This document shows positions 42,907 through 50,753 of a stretch of DNA of 61,339 nt, piece after piece. The notes under the pieces are model-generated. The model saw only the letters and a program-made list of their open reading frames with translations. It did no database searches and was not told the DNA's origin. How positions within the stretch are numbered: the stretch's first letter is position 1; each line of letters begins with the position of its first letter. This DNA is from an uncultured Clostridium sp. (GTDB lineage Bacteria > Bacillota > Clostridia > TANB77 > CAG-508), in contig CATZPY010000005.1 of assembly GCA_958422985.1 (NCBI GenBank), forward strand, positions 1 through 61,339, written 5' to 3'. The position numbers and the translations under genes were made by a program.

Positions 42907-43776
42907 TTATAATTCCTTTGCTATATTTATTAATTTATTTAACCTATAATTAACTCCAGATTTTCCTATTGGATTTTTTAGCAAGTTTCCTAATTCGATT
43001 AAACTTGCATCTGGATTTTTTATTCTAAGTTCTGCTATTTCTTTTAATTCTTCTGGTAGATTTGTAAATTTTCTACTATTTTTTATTTTTCTAATTGCCT
43101 CTATTTGCTTAGTAGCTGCATTTACAGTTTTATTTAAATTTGCTACCTCACAATTTACCATTCTATTTACATTATTTCTCGCTTCTTTTATTACTCTTAT
43201 TTCTTCAAATTTTAGCATTGCATTACTAGCACCAATATATACTAAAAATTTTGATATATCTTCTCCTTCTTTTATATATAAAGATATACTACCATTTCTG
43301 TTTAATATTTTCGGCTCTATTTCATATTTTTCTAATAAATCTTTTACTAGTAAAAGGTTTTCTACCTTGCTAAAATTAATTTCTAAATGATATGTATTAT
43401 TTGGTTCACTTATAAATCCAGCTCCTAAAAAAGCCCCTCTTAGCAATGCCTTTATATCCTTTTCCTCTATTTCTTCTATGTTATTAAAAGATATGTAATC
43501 TGAGTTAAAATTACAATTTTTAATATTTTCTGTTTTGCTAAATGTTATTACATATAAATTTCCTTGCATTTCTATTTTATATTCTATATTCATATTATTT
43601 AACAATTTGCTAAATCTATTAATATTGTATTCATTCTCTGTAGAAAATTTTATTTTTCTTTCTAATTTAGTATTCTTTGTTACTAAATAACCTATTAATT
43701 CATAATAAACAGCTTGTTTATCTTTTAGATTATTTATTTTACTTAATTCTTCTTTTATTTCGGATGAAAATGACAT
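42907..43776 (-). CDS. whiA: DNA-binding protein WhiA
   Basis: A 289-aa protein with the LAGLIDADG-derived WhiA domain (ALLRGAFLGAGFISEPNNTYHLEI) followed by the helix-turn-helix: NRMVNCEVANLNKTVNAATKQ... and ELAELRIKNPDASLIELG-like IAELRIKNPDASLIELGNLL, ending SGVNYRLNKLINIAKEL. WhiA influences cell division and, in actinobacteria, sporulation. Usually found downstream of yvcK; here it is placed between prmC and hemW with 1-bp gaps. The relocation is notable but the protein is intact. Confidence 0.94.
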   Translation of the reverse strand: MSFSSEIKEELSKINNLKDKQAVYYELIGYLVTKNTKLERKIKFSTENEYNINRFSKLLNNMNIEYKIEMQGNLYVITFSKTENIKNCNFNSDYISFNNIEEIEEKDIKALLRGAFLGAGFISEPNNTYHLEINFSKVENLLLVKDLLEKYEIEPKILNRNGSISLYIKEGEDISKFLVYIGASNAMLKFEEIRVIKEARNNVNRMVNCEVANLNKTVNAATKQIEAIRKIKNSRKFTNLPEELKEIAELRIKNPDASLIELGNLLKNPIGKSGVNYRLNKLINIAKEL

Positions 43777-43777
43777 T

Positions 43778-44614
43778 TTACACCTTCCTTATAACAATTA
43801 TTCTATCGTTATTTCCTAAATCTTTTTTAGTTTTTACAATTTCATATCTTGCATCATTTTTTACAATATTTATTATTTCATCTTTTTGATCATATCCAAT
43901 TTCGAAAAATATTGTACCATTTTCATTTAAGAATTTGTATCCCTCTTCTATAATTTTTTTATAAAAATATAGTCCATCGTTTCCGCCATCTAAAGCTATT
44001 AATGGCTCCTTTTTTACTTCTTTATCCAAATTGTTTATAACCTCTGTTTTTATATATGGCGGATTTGAAACTATAATGTCAAATTTTTCTTCTTTTATAT
44101 TACTAAATATATCTGATTTTAAGAAAATTATGTCTACTTCATTATTTATTGCATTTTGCTTTGCAACTTTTAAAGCTTCCTCACTTATATCTATAGCATA
44201 TATTTTAGAATTTTCTATATATTTTTTTAGTGAAATAGCAATACATCCACTCCCTGTACATAAATCTAATATTTTAACTTCTTTATTTTTATAATTTTCT
44301 ATAATTTCTTCTACTAAAATTTCTGTATCACTTCTTGGGATTAAAACATTTTCATTTACAAAAAACTTTAATTTCATAAATTCTTGCTTATTTGTTATAT
44401 ATTGAATTGGAATATGTTCTTCTAGTTTTTTAATTTTATTATATATTTCTTCTACTTTTAAACTATCTATTTCCTCTTCACCATGAGTTATAGTATATTC
44501 TTTATCTTTATTTAATACAGATGATATTAATAATCTCATTTTTAGTATTGGTTCTTCTATTTCTTTTTCTTTTAATTTTTTTACTCCCACTTTTATTAAT
44601 TCGTTTATTTTCAT
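43778..44614 (-). CDS. prmC: Peptide chain release factor N5-glutamine methyltransferase
   Basis: A 278-aa HemK-family methyltransferase. The N-terminal helical domain (INELIKVGVKKLKEKEIEEP) is followed by VLIPRSDTEILVEEI, the SAM-binding ILDLCTGSGCIAISLKK and the catalytic motif IVSNPPYIKTEVI. It methylates the GGQ glutamine of release factors RF1 and RF2. Usually adjacent to prfA, which is not in this window. ATG follows GAAAGGATAATT. First gene of the prmC-whiA-hemW unit. Confidence 0.94.
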   Translation of the reverse strand: MKINELIKVGVKKLKEKEIEEPILKMRLLISSVLNKDKEYTITHGEEEIDSLKVEEIYNKIKKLEEHIPIQYITNKQEFMKLKFFVNENVLIPRSDTEILVEEIIENYKNKEVKILDLCTGSGCIAISLKKYIENSKIYAIDISEEALKVAKQNAINNEVDIIFLKSDIFSNIKEEKFDIIVSNPPYIKTEVINNLDKEVKKEPLIALDGGNDGLYFYKKIIEEGYKFLNENGTIFFEIGYDQKDEIINIVKNDARYEIVKTKKDLGNNDRIIVIRKV

Positions 44615-44694
44615 AATTATCCTTTCAAATATAAGCCTTTATATTACTATATTTTTTATACACTTCAAAACAGGGTACATAAAATTCATTTTTA

Positions 44695-44900
44695 AAATAA
44701 AAAAACTGCCCCGCTTTAGCCGTAAGAAGTTTAGAAATTTTAAGAGCCTACTTTCGTAGGTGGGTGTCTTGTTAAATGCTTATGGGCTTCTTGCTACTAG
44801 TAAAAGTGTAAGCTTGCACGCCACACTTAAAGACGGACTCCCGTTTAAAATTTGTTGGTTCTAAAATTCCTGTCTACACGCACTATGCAGGGAAGTTTTA
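44695..44900 (-). ncRNA. ssrS: Probable 6S RNA
   Basis: About 200 nt of GC-richer sequence in a 560-bp gene-free gap. On the minus strand the 5' end AAAACTTCCCTGC pairs with the 3' end GCGGGGCAGTTTT, a long closing stem with one mismatch, then a U run that terminates transcription. Inside are an imperfect long hairpin, AGCAAGAAGCCC and ACACCCACCT, which resemble the downstream half of bacterial 6S RNAs as I remember them. 6S RNA binds sigma-A RNA polymerase and down-regulates promoters in stationary phase. A promoter-like TTGAAA/TAATAT lies upstream near 44930-44960. Fold and motifs are seen; assignment is from memory. Confidence 0.7.
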
Positions 44901-45177
44901 AAGTTTATTTATTAATTTATTAGTATATTAACATATAATTTATTTTATTTCAATATCTATTTTATTCATTTTTTCTCTTTTTCTAAGTTTATCTTATTAA
45001 TGCTTTATTATTATTGTTTATTTTAATTTGTTCATATACTTTTATTATTTGTATTTTTTTTTATTTTATGATAAAATATTTATAGTTATGTGTAAATATT
45101 TAAATTGCAATGGTCCAGGCACAAAATATTTTTTTATACATATACTTTTCATATAGTGACTTTATGGAGGTATAAGT
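44901..45177. other. Gene-free AT-rich gap before sigK
   Basis: About 280 bp holding the putative 6S promoter on the minus strand and the upstream region of sigK on the plus strand. I see no ORF with a ribosome binding site, no terminator and no clear sigma-E promoter. Confidence 0.5.
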
Positions 45178-45882
45178 ATGTTATCTACTATTTCGTTAGC
45201 TGGATTTATTTCATTTTTAAGTTCTGCTGTTTTTGTTGTTGGATATATTCAAAATTCTAACCTTTTCCCAGAACCTCTTTCACCATCCGAAGAATTATAT
45301 TATTTAGATAAATTTAAATCTGGTGATAATAATGCCAGAAACATTTTAATAGAAAAAAATTTGCGTCTAGTTGCACATGTTGCAAAAAAATATTCTACAT
45401 CCAATATTGAACAAGATGACTTAATTTCTATTGGTACTATTGGCTTAATAAAAGGTATTAATAGCTTTAAACATGATAAAGGAGTAAAGCTCTCTACATA
45501 TATTGCAAAATGTATAGATAATGAAATTCTAATGTTCTTACGTTCTTCTAAAAAAATTCAGGCAGAAGTAAACTTAAGTGATCCTATTGGAAAAGATAAA
45601 GATGATAATGTTGTAACTTTACAAGAAGTTTTAGAAGCAGATATTAGAAGTATAGAAGATGAAGTTGATTTAGACTTAAAAAGAGAACAACTTTATAATA
45701 ATATTGGAAAAATTTTAAAAGACAGAGAAAAAGATATTATAATAAGAAGGTTTGGTCTTAATGGTCGCAAACCAGAAACTCAAAACGAAATTGCAAAAGA
45801 TTTAAAAATTTCTAGATCTTATGTTTCTAGAATAGAAACTAAAGCTATAAAAAAATTAGAATCAAAATTAAAAAAGGACTAA
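45178..45882 (+). CDS. sigK: RNA polymerase sigma factor SigK (mother-cell sporulation)
   Basis: A 234-aa sigma-70 family factor. It has an N-terminal hydrophobic pro-sequence (ISLAGFISFLSSAVFVVGYI), typical of pro-SigK cleaved by SpoIVFB, then region 2 (LIEKNLRLVAHVAKKYS, DLISIGTIGLIKGINSF, KLSTYIAKCIDNEILMFLR) and region 4 (DREKDIIIRRFGLNG, SRSYVSRIETKAIKKLE). It directs late mother-cell gene expression, including coat proteins. The gene is continuous and not split by a skin element. ATG follows ATGGAGGTATAAGT. Closed by a terminator at 45871. Together with gpr and ytxC it supports endospore formation. Confidence 0.93.
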   Translation: MLSTISLAGFISFLSSAVFVVGYIQNSNLFPEPLSPSEELYYLDKFKSGDNNARNILIEKNLRLVAHVAKKYSTSNIEQDDLISIGTIGLIKGINSFKHDKGVKLSTYIAKCIDNEILMFLRSSKKIQAEVNLSDPIGKDKDDNVVTLQEVLEADIRSIEDEVDLDLKREQLYNNIGKILKDREKDIIIRRFGLNGRKPETQNEIAKDLKISRSYVSRIETKAIKKLESKLKKD

Positions 45883-45902
45883 TTTGTCCTTTTATTTTTT
45901 TG
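45871..45902 (+). terminator. Intrinsic terminator after sigK
   Basis: AAAGGAC/GTCCTTT stem with a 6-nt loop and a long T run; the sigK TAA (45880-45882) lies in the loop. Confidence 0.85.
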
Positions 45903-45954
45903 TATATTAAAACTTATGTATTATCTAATTTAGTAAATGTTATTTTTAAATTCT

Positions 45955-47247
45955 TTAATGTATATAAAATATTTCTTGTTCCTCTTGGCAAGTAGTTTGC
46001 TCATTACAAAAATTATATTTATATTTTTTCCTTTCGTTTAATGGAATAGTATTTTCTTCTATTTCTTCATTATCTGGGTTAACATATCCATATATATATT
46101 CTGGTAAAATGTAACATGGGTGTTCTTTATTAATTTCTAAAGAATCCGAACCCCAAACTTGAACTTCATAATTCCTATTTAATACATTCTTTGGAATTGT
46201 TATTAATATTTTATAAGATGGAACAAGAAAATCTACAAAGCTAATATCTTCTTCATAACTCCCATGTGCAGTTTTTTCTAAGGAATTACTATATCCCGTT
46301 CCTTGTAATGAAGCATGCACACCTTCTGTAAATATGTTATCTTTAATAAGTCCTATTTCTTGGCTATTTTTAAAATGTTCATTACTATTTATTATGTGTT
46401 GATACAAAATTTTATTTTTATCTTCATAAAGCTCTTCTATCTTTTTACCATAATCTTTAGTATATTTTCCATCTTCTCTTAAATATTCTCTTCCATTAGA
46501 AAGTATATCTATTGTTTTGGTAGTACCTATGCTTTCTAAATATCTTTTACTTGTTTTTCTTAATGATTCAAACAGAAACCTATTTGGTATATTATATTTT
46601 CCTTCTTCAACTTCTTTTGGATTTCTTAATTTACTAATTAAATCTTTAGCTGTTTTTAAAGGTATCTCTATTAAAAATTTATTTGAATCTTGTTTACTTT
46701 TTTCCTCTTCTAATTTTGCTTTTATACCTTCTAAATATTGTACATATACTTCTTCTCTATTAGATTTATCATATTCTATATATCTTAAATCTAGGCTAAT
46801 TAAATCTTTCATAAAATCTGGATTCTTAGTTATATTGGCATTTTTAGTAATTATCATTTGTATTGCAACACTTTTTTTGTTCATTTTATTTAATTGACTT
46901 TTTGCTAATTCTGGATTTAATACTTGTTCTTCTAAGTCTAATTTTCTTTTTTCTGTTCTTAAATTAGACATTTCTTGATTTAATTCTTCTAGTCGTTTAT
47001 TATTTGTAGAAACTTCTGTTAGTTCTTGTTTATATTTTCTTGAAAAAGTTTTCATAAAAAATTCTACTATAAGGTTTCTTTTAGTATAAATGGAAAGACT
47101 TCTATTTGTTTTATTTAAGTTTAATATTTCTTCTTTTATTTCTTGTATTTTAAGTTCTATTTGCTTTTTTTCTTGTTGTAGTCTTTCTACTTTTTGTATT
47201 ATATTTACTAATTCGCCTTTAGTATTTTGTAATACTTCCTGCAACAT
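45955..47247 (-). CDS. Unknown protein: coiled-coil N-terminus and uncharacterised C-terminal domain
   Basis: A 430-aa soluble protein. Residues 1-120 are a heptad-like coiled coil (KVERLQQEKKQIELKIQEIK; NNKRLEELNQEMSNLRTEKR). Residues about 270-420 are a compact domain with FTEGVHASLQGTGY, YEEDISFVDFLVP, VWGSDSLEINKE and CYILPEYIYGYVNPD. The combination of a Glu/Asp-rich stretch and the terminal PEYIxGY pattern loosely recalls ADP-ribosyltransferase-like or other effector folds, but I see no reliable catalytic triad, so no function is given. Start: ATG 47247 with AAGGAGAACTATT; a longer frame lacks a site. Flanked by sigK and a thioesterase gene; separate transcription unit. Confidence 0.65.
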   Translation of the reverse strand: MLQEVLQNTKGELVNIIQKVERLQQEKKQIELKIQEIKEEILNLNKTNRSLSIYTKRNLIVEFFMKTFSRKYKQELTEVSTNNKRLEELNQEMSNLRTEKRKLDLEEQVLNPELAKSQLNKMNKKSVAIQMIITKNANITKNPDFMKDLISLDLRYIEYDKSNREEVYVQYLEGIKAKLEEEKSKQDSNKFLIEIPLKTAKDLISKLRNPKEVEEGKYNIPNRFLFESLRKTSKRYLESIGTTKTIDILSNGREYLREDGKYTKDYGKKIEELYEDKNKILYQHIINSNEHFKNSQEIGLIKDNIFTEGVHASLQGTGYSNSLEKTAHGSYEEDISFVDFLVPSYKILITIPKNVLNRNYEVQVWGSDSLEINKEHPCYILPEYIYGYVNPDNEEIEENTIPLNERKKYKYNFCNEQTTCQEEQEIFYIH

Positions 47248-47330
47248 AATAGTTCTCCTTGGCATTTTTTATAAATTATACCATTAATATTTTTTATTGC
47301 GATATATTTTTACAAAAATTTCAAAAAATT

Positions 47331-47744
47331 TTATTCTTTATTAAGCATTTTTTCAAATACTTCATAAAATTCTTTGTTAGCTTTTTTTAAGTATACTGGC
47401 TTCATGTTAGCATTAGTAAAGCAATGGCTTGTTGTTCCTTCTCCTAATAATTTTCCATTATCTTTATTTATTATTTCATATTTCATTTTTAATCTTATAC
47501 CATCAAATTCTGAAATATCTACTTTTACAACTATTACATCTCCAAATTTAGCTGGATATTTATATTTATAATGTACTTCCAAAACGGGAATCATTATTCC
47601 ATCTTCTTCTATTTTTTGGTATGGTAACCCAATATTCTCTAACCAATATACTCTTGCTTCTTCCATATATCTTATATAATTTGAATGATGTACTACATTC
47701 ATTCCATCTAGTTCATAATAATTTATTGCTCTTTCAAATTCCAT
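47331..47744 (-). CDS. Acyl-CoA thioesterase, 4HBT hot-dog family (YbgC/FadM-like)
   Basis: A 137-aa hot-dog thioesterase. Motifs: YYELDGMNVVHHSNYIRYMEE (with the Asp-to-His region of YbgC), YPAKFGDVIVVKVDISEF and YEIINKDNGKLLGEGTTSHCFTN. The family hydrolyses short- to medium-chain acyl-CoAs or hydroxybenzoyl-CoA. Start: ATG 47744 after TTGGAGGAAAAA; the upstream TTG is part of that site. It follows the DJ-1-like gene by 18 bp and is likely co-transcribed. The precise substrate cannot be derived. Confidence 0.83.
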   Translation of the reverse strand: MEFERAINYYELDGMNVVHHSNYIRYMEEARVYWLENIGLPYQKIEEDGIMIPVLEVHYKYKYPAKFGDVIVVKVDISEFDGIRLKMKYEIINKDNGKLLGEGTTSHCFTNANMKPVYLKKANKEFYEVFEKMLNKE

Positions 47745-47762
47745 TTTTTCCTCCAATTGTTT

Positions 47763-48317
47763 TTATAATAAATTCCATAACATTTCATTGCTTATTTCTT
47801 TAGAATTATATCCTAATATATCTAATAATTTATACGCAAATAACATAGCTGTTGCAGGGCCTCTACTTGTTATAACGTTCCCATCTACTTCTACTAAATT
47901 TTCTGTATAATTTGCTTTTTTTAATAGTTCCTCAAACCCTTTACCTGGATATGATGTTATATTTTTACCTTCTTCTATATTAGCTTTAGATAAAACAATT
48001 GCTGGAGATGCACATATTGCTGCAATATACTTATTTTTTTCTACACTAAATTCTTTTAATGTTTCTATTAAAAGCTTATTTTCTGCCAAATTATATGCTC
48101 CTGGTAATCCTCCTGGTAATACTATCATGTCATACTCTTTTATAGAATTATCTATTACCTTATCTGATAAAATTTCTATGTTATGAGAACTTTTTATTGA
48201 TCGACCATTAACACTTACAATGTCACACTTTACATTAGCTCTTCTTAAAATATCTACTACTGTAAGTGCTTCTATTTCTTCACTTCCATCTGCTATCATT
48301 ACAGCTACACTCTTCAT
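47763..48317 (-). CDS. DJ-1/PfpI family protein
   Basis: A 184-aa protein of the DJ-1/ThiJ/PfpI superfamily. The core is IADGSEEIEALTVVDILRRA (conserved Glu) and YIAAICASPAIVLSKAN with the nucleophilic-elbow Cys, then VDGNVITSRGPATAM. Members act as glyoxalases/deglycases, chaperones or redox sensors, and many were annotated as thiazole-monophosphate proteins. ATG 48317 follows GAAGGTAAGAGT. It lies 25 bp after the NuoE-like gene; the group may share a redox or carbonyl-stress role, which is inference. Confidence 0.85.
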   Translation of the reverse strand: MKSVAVMIADGSEEIEALTVVDILRRANVKCDIVSVNGRSIKSSHNIEILSDKVIDNSIKEYDMIVLPGGLPGAYNLAENKLLIETLKEFSVEKNKYIAAICASPAIVLSKANIEEGKNITSYPGKGFEELLKKANYTENLVEVDGNVITSRGPATAMLFAYKLLDILGYNSKEISNEMLWNLL

Positions 48318-48342
48318 ACTCTTACCTTCTTTCACTTTTTTA

Positions 48343-48789
48343 TTAGTTTATCACATTTCTTATAGTTTTAACAATTTCTTTTTTGGTGCAGTTACTATAT
48401 ATTATTCCATTTATTTGTACATTTGGAGCAAATCCACACTTTTTAAAACAATTTTTTGTTTCTAATGTTATTTTTCCGTCATTGCTTGTGTGTCCTTCTT
48501 TTACATTAAATGTATTTTCTATTTCTTTTATTATGTCTAAAGATCCTTTTTTTAAACAATTCGGTCCTTTGCATACAACAACTACATTTTCTCCTTGTTT
48601 TTCTAATTTTATATTTTTCTTATATTTAATAAATAATGTAATTTCTTTTTCTGGAATATCTAAATAATTAGATATTTCTATAATATCATTTTTGCTTATA
48701 AAGCCATTAGCAATTTGAAGTTCGTCTAAAATAGGACTTAAGCTGTCCTTTGACTTTTTATACATTTCTATAATTTCTTTATTAGTCAT
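48343..48789 (-). CDS. Stand-alone NuoE-like [2Fe-2S] thioredoxin-fold protein
   Basis: A 148-aa protein. N-terminal helices (SLSPILDELQIANGFISKND, ISNYLDIPEKEITLFIKY) correspond to the 24-kDa NADH dehydrogenase subunit. The Cys pattern CKGPNC (CxxxxC) followed later by CFKKC (CxxxC), with GFAPNVQINGIIYS after it, forms the [2Fe-2S] ferredoxin motif. In Clostridia such subunits serve in NADH-dependent or electron-bifurcating hydrogenases. No partner NuoF or hydrogenase gene is present here, so its electron-transfer partner is unknown. Divergent from the PopT gene, with 42 bp between starts. Confidence 0.82.
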   Translation of the reverse strand: MTNKEIIEMYKKSKDSLSPILDELQIANGFISKNDIIEISNYLDIPEKEITLFIKYKKNIKLEKQGENVVVVCKGPNCLKKGSLDIIKEIENTFNVKEGHTSNDGKITLETKNCFKKCGFAPNVQINGIIYSNCTKKEIVKTIRNVIN

Positions 48790-48831
48790 ATTTTTATTTT
48801 CCTTCCATATATATATGTTAAGAGGTGTATT

Positions 48832-49653
48832 ATGAAATTTCTTTCCAATTACATAAAAGGATTATTAATTGGCGCAGGTGCAATTATTCCTGGCATAAGT
48901 AGTGGTGTATTATGTGTTATTTTTGGAATATACGAAAAACTTTTAAATAGTATATTAAATTTTTTTAAAGATTGGAAAAAAAATTTAAAGTTTCTTTCCC
49001 CATTTGTTTTAGGTAGCCTTACTGGAATAATTATCTTTAGCAATATTATTCTCTTTTTTTTCGAAAGATATCCAGAAATTACATCGTTTACATTTATAGG
49101 TCTTATATTAGGCTGTATTCCTTCTATTTTTAAAATTTGCAATTCAAAAGAAAAATTCAGGTTACACTATATTATATTTTTTATTGTATCATTTATTGTA
49201 GCACTTTTGTTAATTTTTTTAGAAAATTCTTTATCTAGCAATATTGGAATATATTATGGTGATAATTACAGTTTCGAATTTTTGTTACTAGCCGGTTTTT
49301 TAATGAGCATAGGTGTTGTAGTTCCAGGAATTAGCAGTACAGTTATTTTAATGTTGCTTGGAGTATACGAAACATATCTTTATGCAGTCTCTATAATTAA
49401 CATGAGAATACTATTTCCAATGGGAATAGGTTTACTTATTGGTGGCTTTTTATGTATGAAACTAATACGTTTCTTGTTAAGCAAATACCATTCACAAACA
49501 TATTATTCTATATTAGGATTTGTACTAGGTTCTATATTTATTCTATTACCTAATATTGGATTTAATACAACAGGTATATTATCTATAGCTTTTTGTATTT
49601 TAGGATTTCTAATCGGAATTAGGGGGCGGTCCTTAAAATCCCGGTTCCTTTAA
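48832..49653 (+). CDS. DUF368 membrane protein, undecaprenyl-phosphate translocase PopT-like
   Basis: A 273-aa membrane protein with about eight hydrophobic segments. It has the two inverted-repeat-type motifs GAGAIIPGISSGVLCVIFGI and GVVVPGISSTVILMLLGVYE typical of DUF368, recently shown in other bacteria to return undecaprenyl phosphate across the membrane for cell-wall synthesis. The last residues (IGIRGRSLKSRFL) are encoded by a GC-rich hairpin element that also occurs at 55213-55254, so the original C-terminus probably ended earlier. ATG follows AAGAGGTGTATT. It shares no operon; the gene downstream is convergent. Confidence 0.85.
   Translation: MKFLSNYIKGLLIGAGAIIPGISSGVLCVIFGIYEKLLNSILNFFKDWKKNLKFLSPFVLGSLTGIIIFSNIILFFFERYPEITSFTFIGLILGCIPSIFKICNSKEKFRLHYIIFFIVSFIVALLLIFLENSLSSNIGIYYGDNYSFEFLLLAGFLMSIGVVVPGISSTVILMLLGVYETYLYAVSIINMRILFPMGIGLLIGGFLCMKLIRFLLSKYHSQTYYSILGFVLGSIFILLPNIGFNTTGILSIAFCILGFLIGIRGRSLKSRFL
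49612..49646 (+). repeat. Copy 1 of a 34-nt hairpin repeat, read through by the PopT-like ORF
   Basis: ATCGGAATTAGGGGGCGGTC continuing CTTAAAATCCCGGTT. About 29 of 34 positions match the element at 55221-55254 on the opposite strand. Arms ATCGGAATT and AAAATCCCGGT pair. The copy encodes the last residues of the membrane protein. Confidence 0.75.
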
Positions 49654-49721
49654 CAATTTTTACTATATAATATTTTCCAAAGTATTATTTTTATTTTATG
49701 CTATAATAGTTTTCTTAACGC

Positions 49722-49761
49722 AAAAAACTTATAAAGTTATAAGCCCTCTATAAGTTTTTTT
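49722..49761 (-). terminator. Intrinsic terminator after the 320-aa gene
   Basis: AAAAAACTTATA (49722-49733) pairs with TATAAGTTTTTT (49749-49760) around a 15-nt loop; T-rich flanks on both strands make it bidirectional, serving also the convergent PopT-like gene. Confidence 0.8.
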
Positions 49762-49768
49762 GCTAATT

Positions 49769-50731
49769 TTATCTTTCTTCTTTCCCTTCTGGCAATGCTT
49801 TTGTTTCTTGTTCCATCATTTTTAATACTCTTCTTCCTAAGAATGGAATTTTACCAATTTTATGAACTACAAAGTCTTTTAATTTTCCATGTTTACCACG
49901 TAATTTATCATATTTTTCACTTAAAACTTCTATCTCTTCTTGCTTTTTATTTATTTTGTCTTCTAAAATTTTCTTTTCCTCTTGATATTGTTCATATAAT
50001 TCTTTTGCAGTTTCTGTTACTAATTCTTCTACATATTCTTCTGAATACATATTTTCACTTTTTACTTCTATAGGCATAATAAAATTCTTTTCATCTTCCA
50101 TAGAATCCATTAATTTTTCTATAAATTTATTTGTTTTTTTATCTTTGTTATACTCTGCTAATACATCTTTATATAATTCTTGTTTCTTTCCATATACGGT
50201 TATAGTAATCTCATTTTCGTAAGTAAATATATCTACTTCATTTTCTTCTTTATTAGAAACTGCTTCCATTCTAGTTAAATTTTCCGAATCTTTTTTAGGA
50301 AGTTTAACTCTTAAATATGCATCTTCTCTTTTTCCACCACAAGCTATTGTTTTAACATTTTTCTCCCATAGCTTTTGTAATAACTCTTCTAGTTCTTTAT
50401 CTCCCTCTGCAAAAGTATGTGCAAGTTTAGCTTGTTCTTCTTTTGGTAAAGTTAATATAAATTCTGGTTTTATATTATAGAATTCTCCTAAATTTCCTAA
50501 TATTTTTTTGTTTAATAATCCTTCTAATGTATCAAAATTCTCTTGTTCACTTAATGAATTATGAATTTTATCTGTTTCTATTAGTACTTCTTCTAAACTA
50601 CTTATAGTATCTTCATCAAAAACTTCTTTTAACTCTTCTCCTCCTAGTAGTTCTTTTAGTTTGCTTCTATCACTTTTCCCTTTTCTTATTTCTTCTATTT
50701 CGGCTAATATCTTTTGTTTGTCTAATTTCAT
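49769..50731 (-). CDS. Unknown 320-aa protein with basic C-terminus
   Basis: An acidic, largely helical soluble protein with a central segment around residues 107-145 (LAHTFAEGDKELEELLQKLW, then ACGGKREDAYLRVKL) that looks like a small alpha/beta domain with a possible nucleotide or ligand loop. A long coiled-coil stretch (residues about 240-280) leads to a hydrophobic-basic end (VVHKIGKIPFLGRRVLKMME). A basic amphipathic tail is also seen in the small proteins at 25133 and 34459, but overall sequence similarity to those is not evident. It lies 22 bp after trhP; possibly co-transcribed. I do not recognise a described family. Confidence 0.62.
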   Translation of the reverse strand: MKLDKQKILAEIEEIRKGKSDRSKLKELLGGEELKEVFDEDTISSLEEVLIETDKIHNSLSEQENFDTLEGLLNKKILGNLGEFYNIKPEFILTLPKEEQAKLAHTFAEGDKELEELLQKLWEKNVKTIACGGKREDAYLRVKLPKKDSENLTRMEAVSNKEENEVDIFTYENEITITVYGKKQELYKDVLAEYNKDKKTNKFIEKLMDSMEDEKNFIMPIEVKSENMYSEEYVEELVTETAKELYEQYQEEKKILEDKINKKQEEIEVLSEKYDKLRGKHGKLKDFVVHKIGKIPFLGRRVLKMMEQETKALPEGKEER

Positions 50732-50753
50732 ACTAATTCACCTTATCTTTAGT

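Noticed and set aside
45101..45177. Sigma-E promoter upstream of sigK
   Set aside because: AATATT and CATATA-like words occur, but no pair has the required spacing; not reported as a feature.
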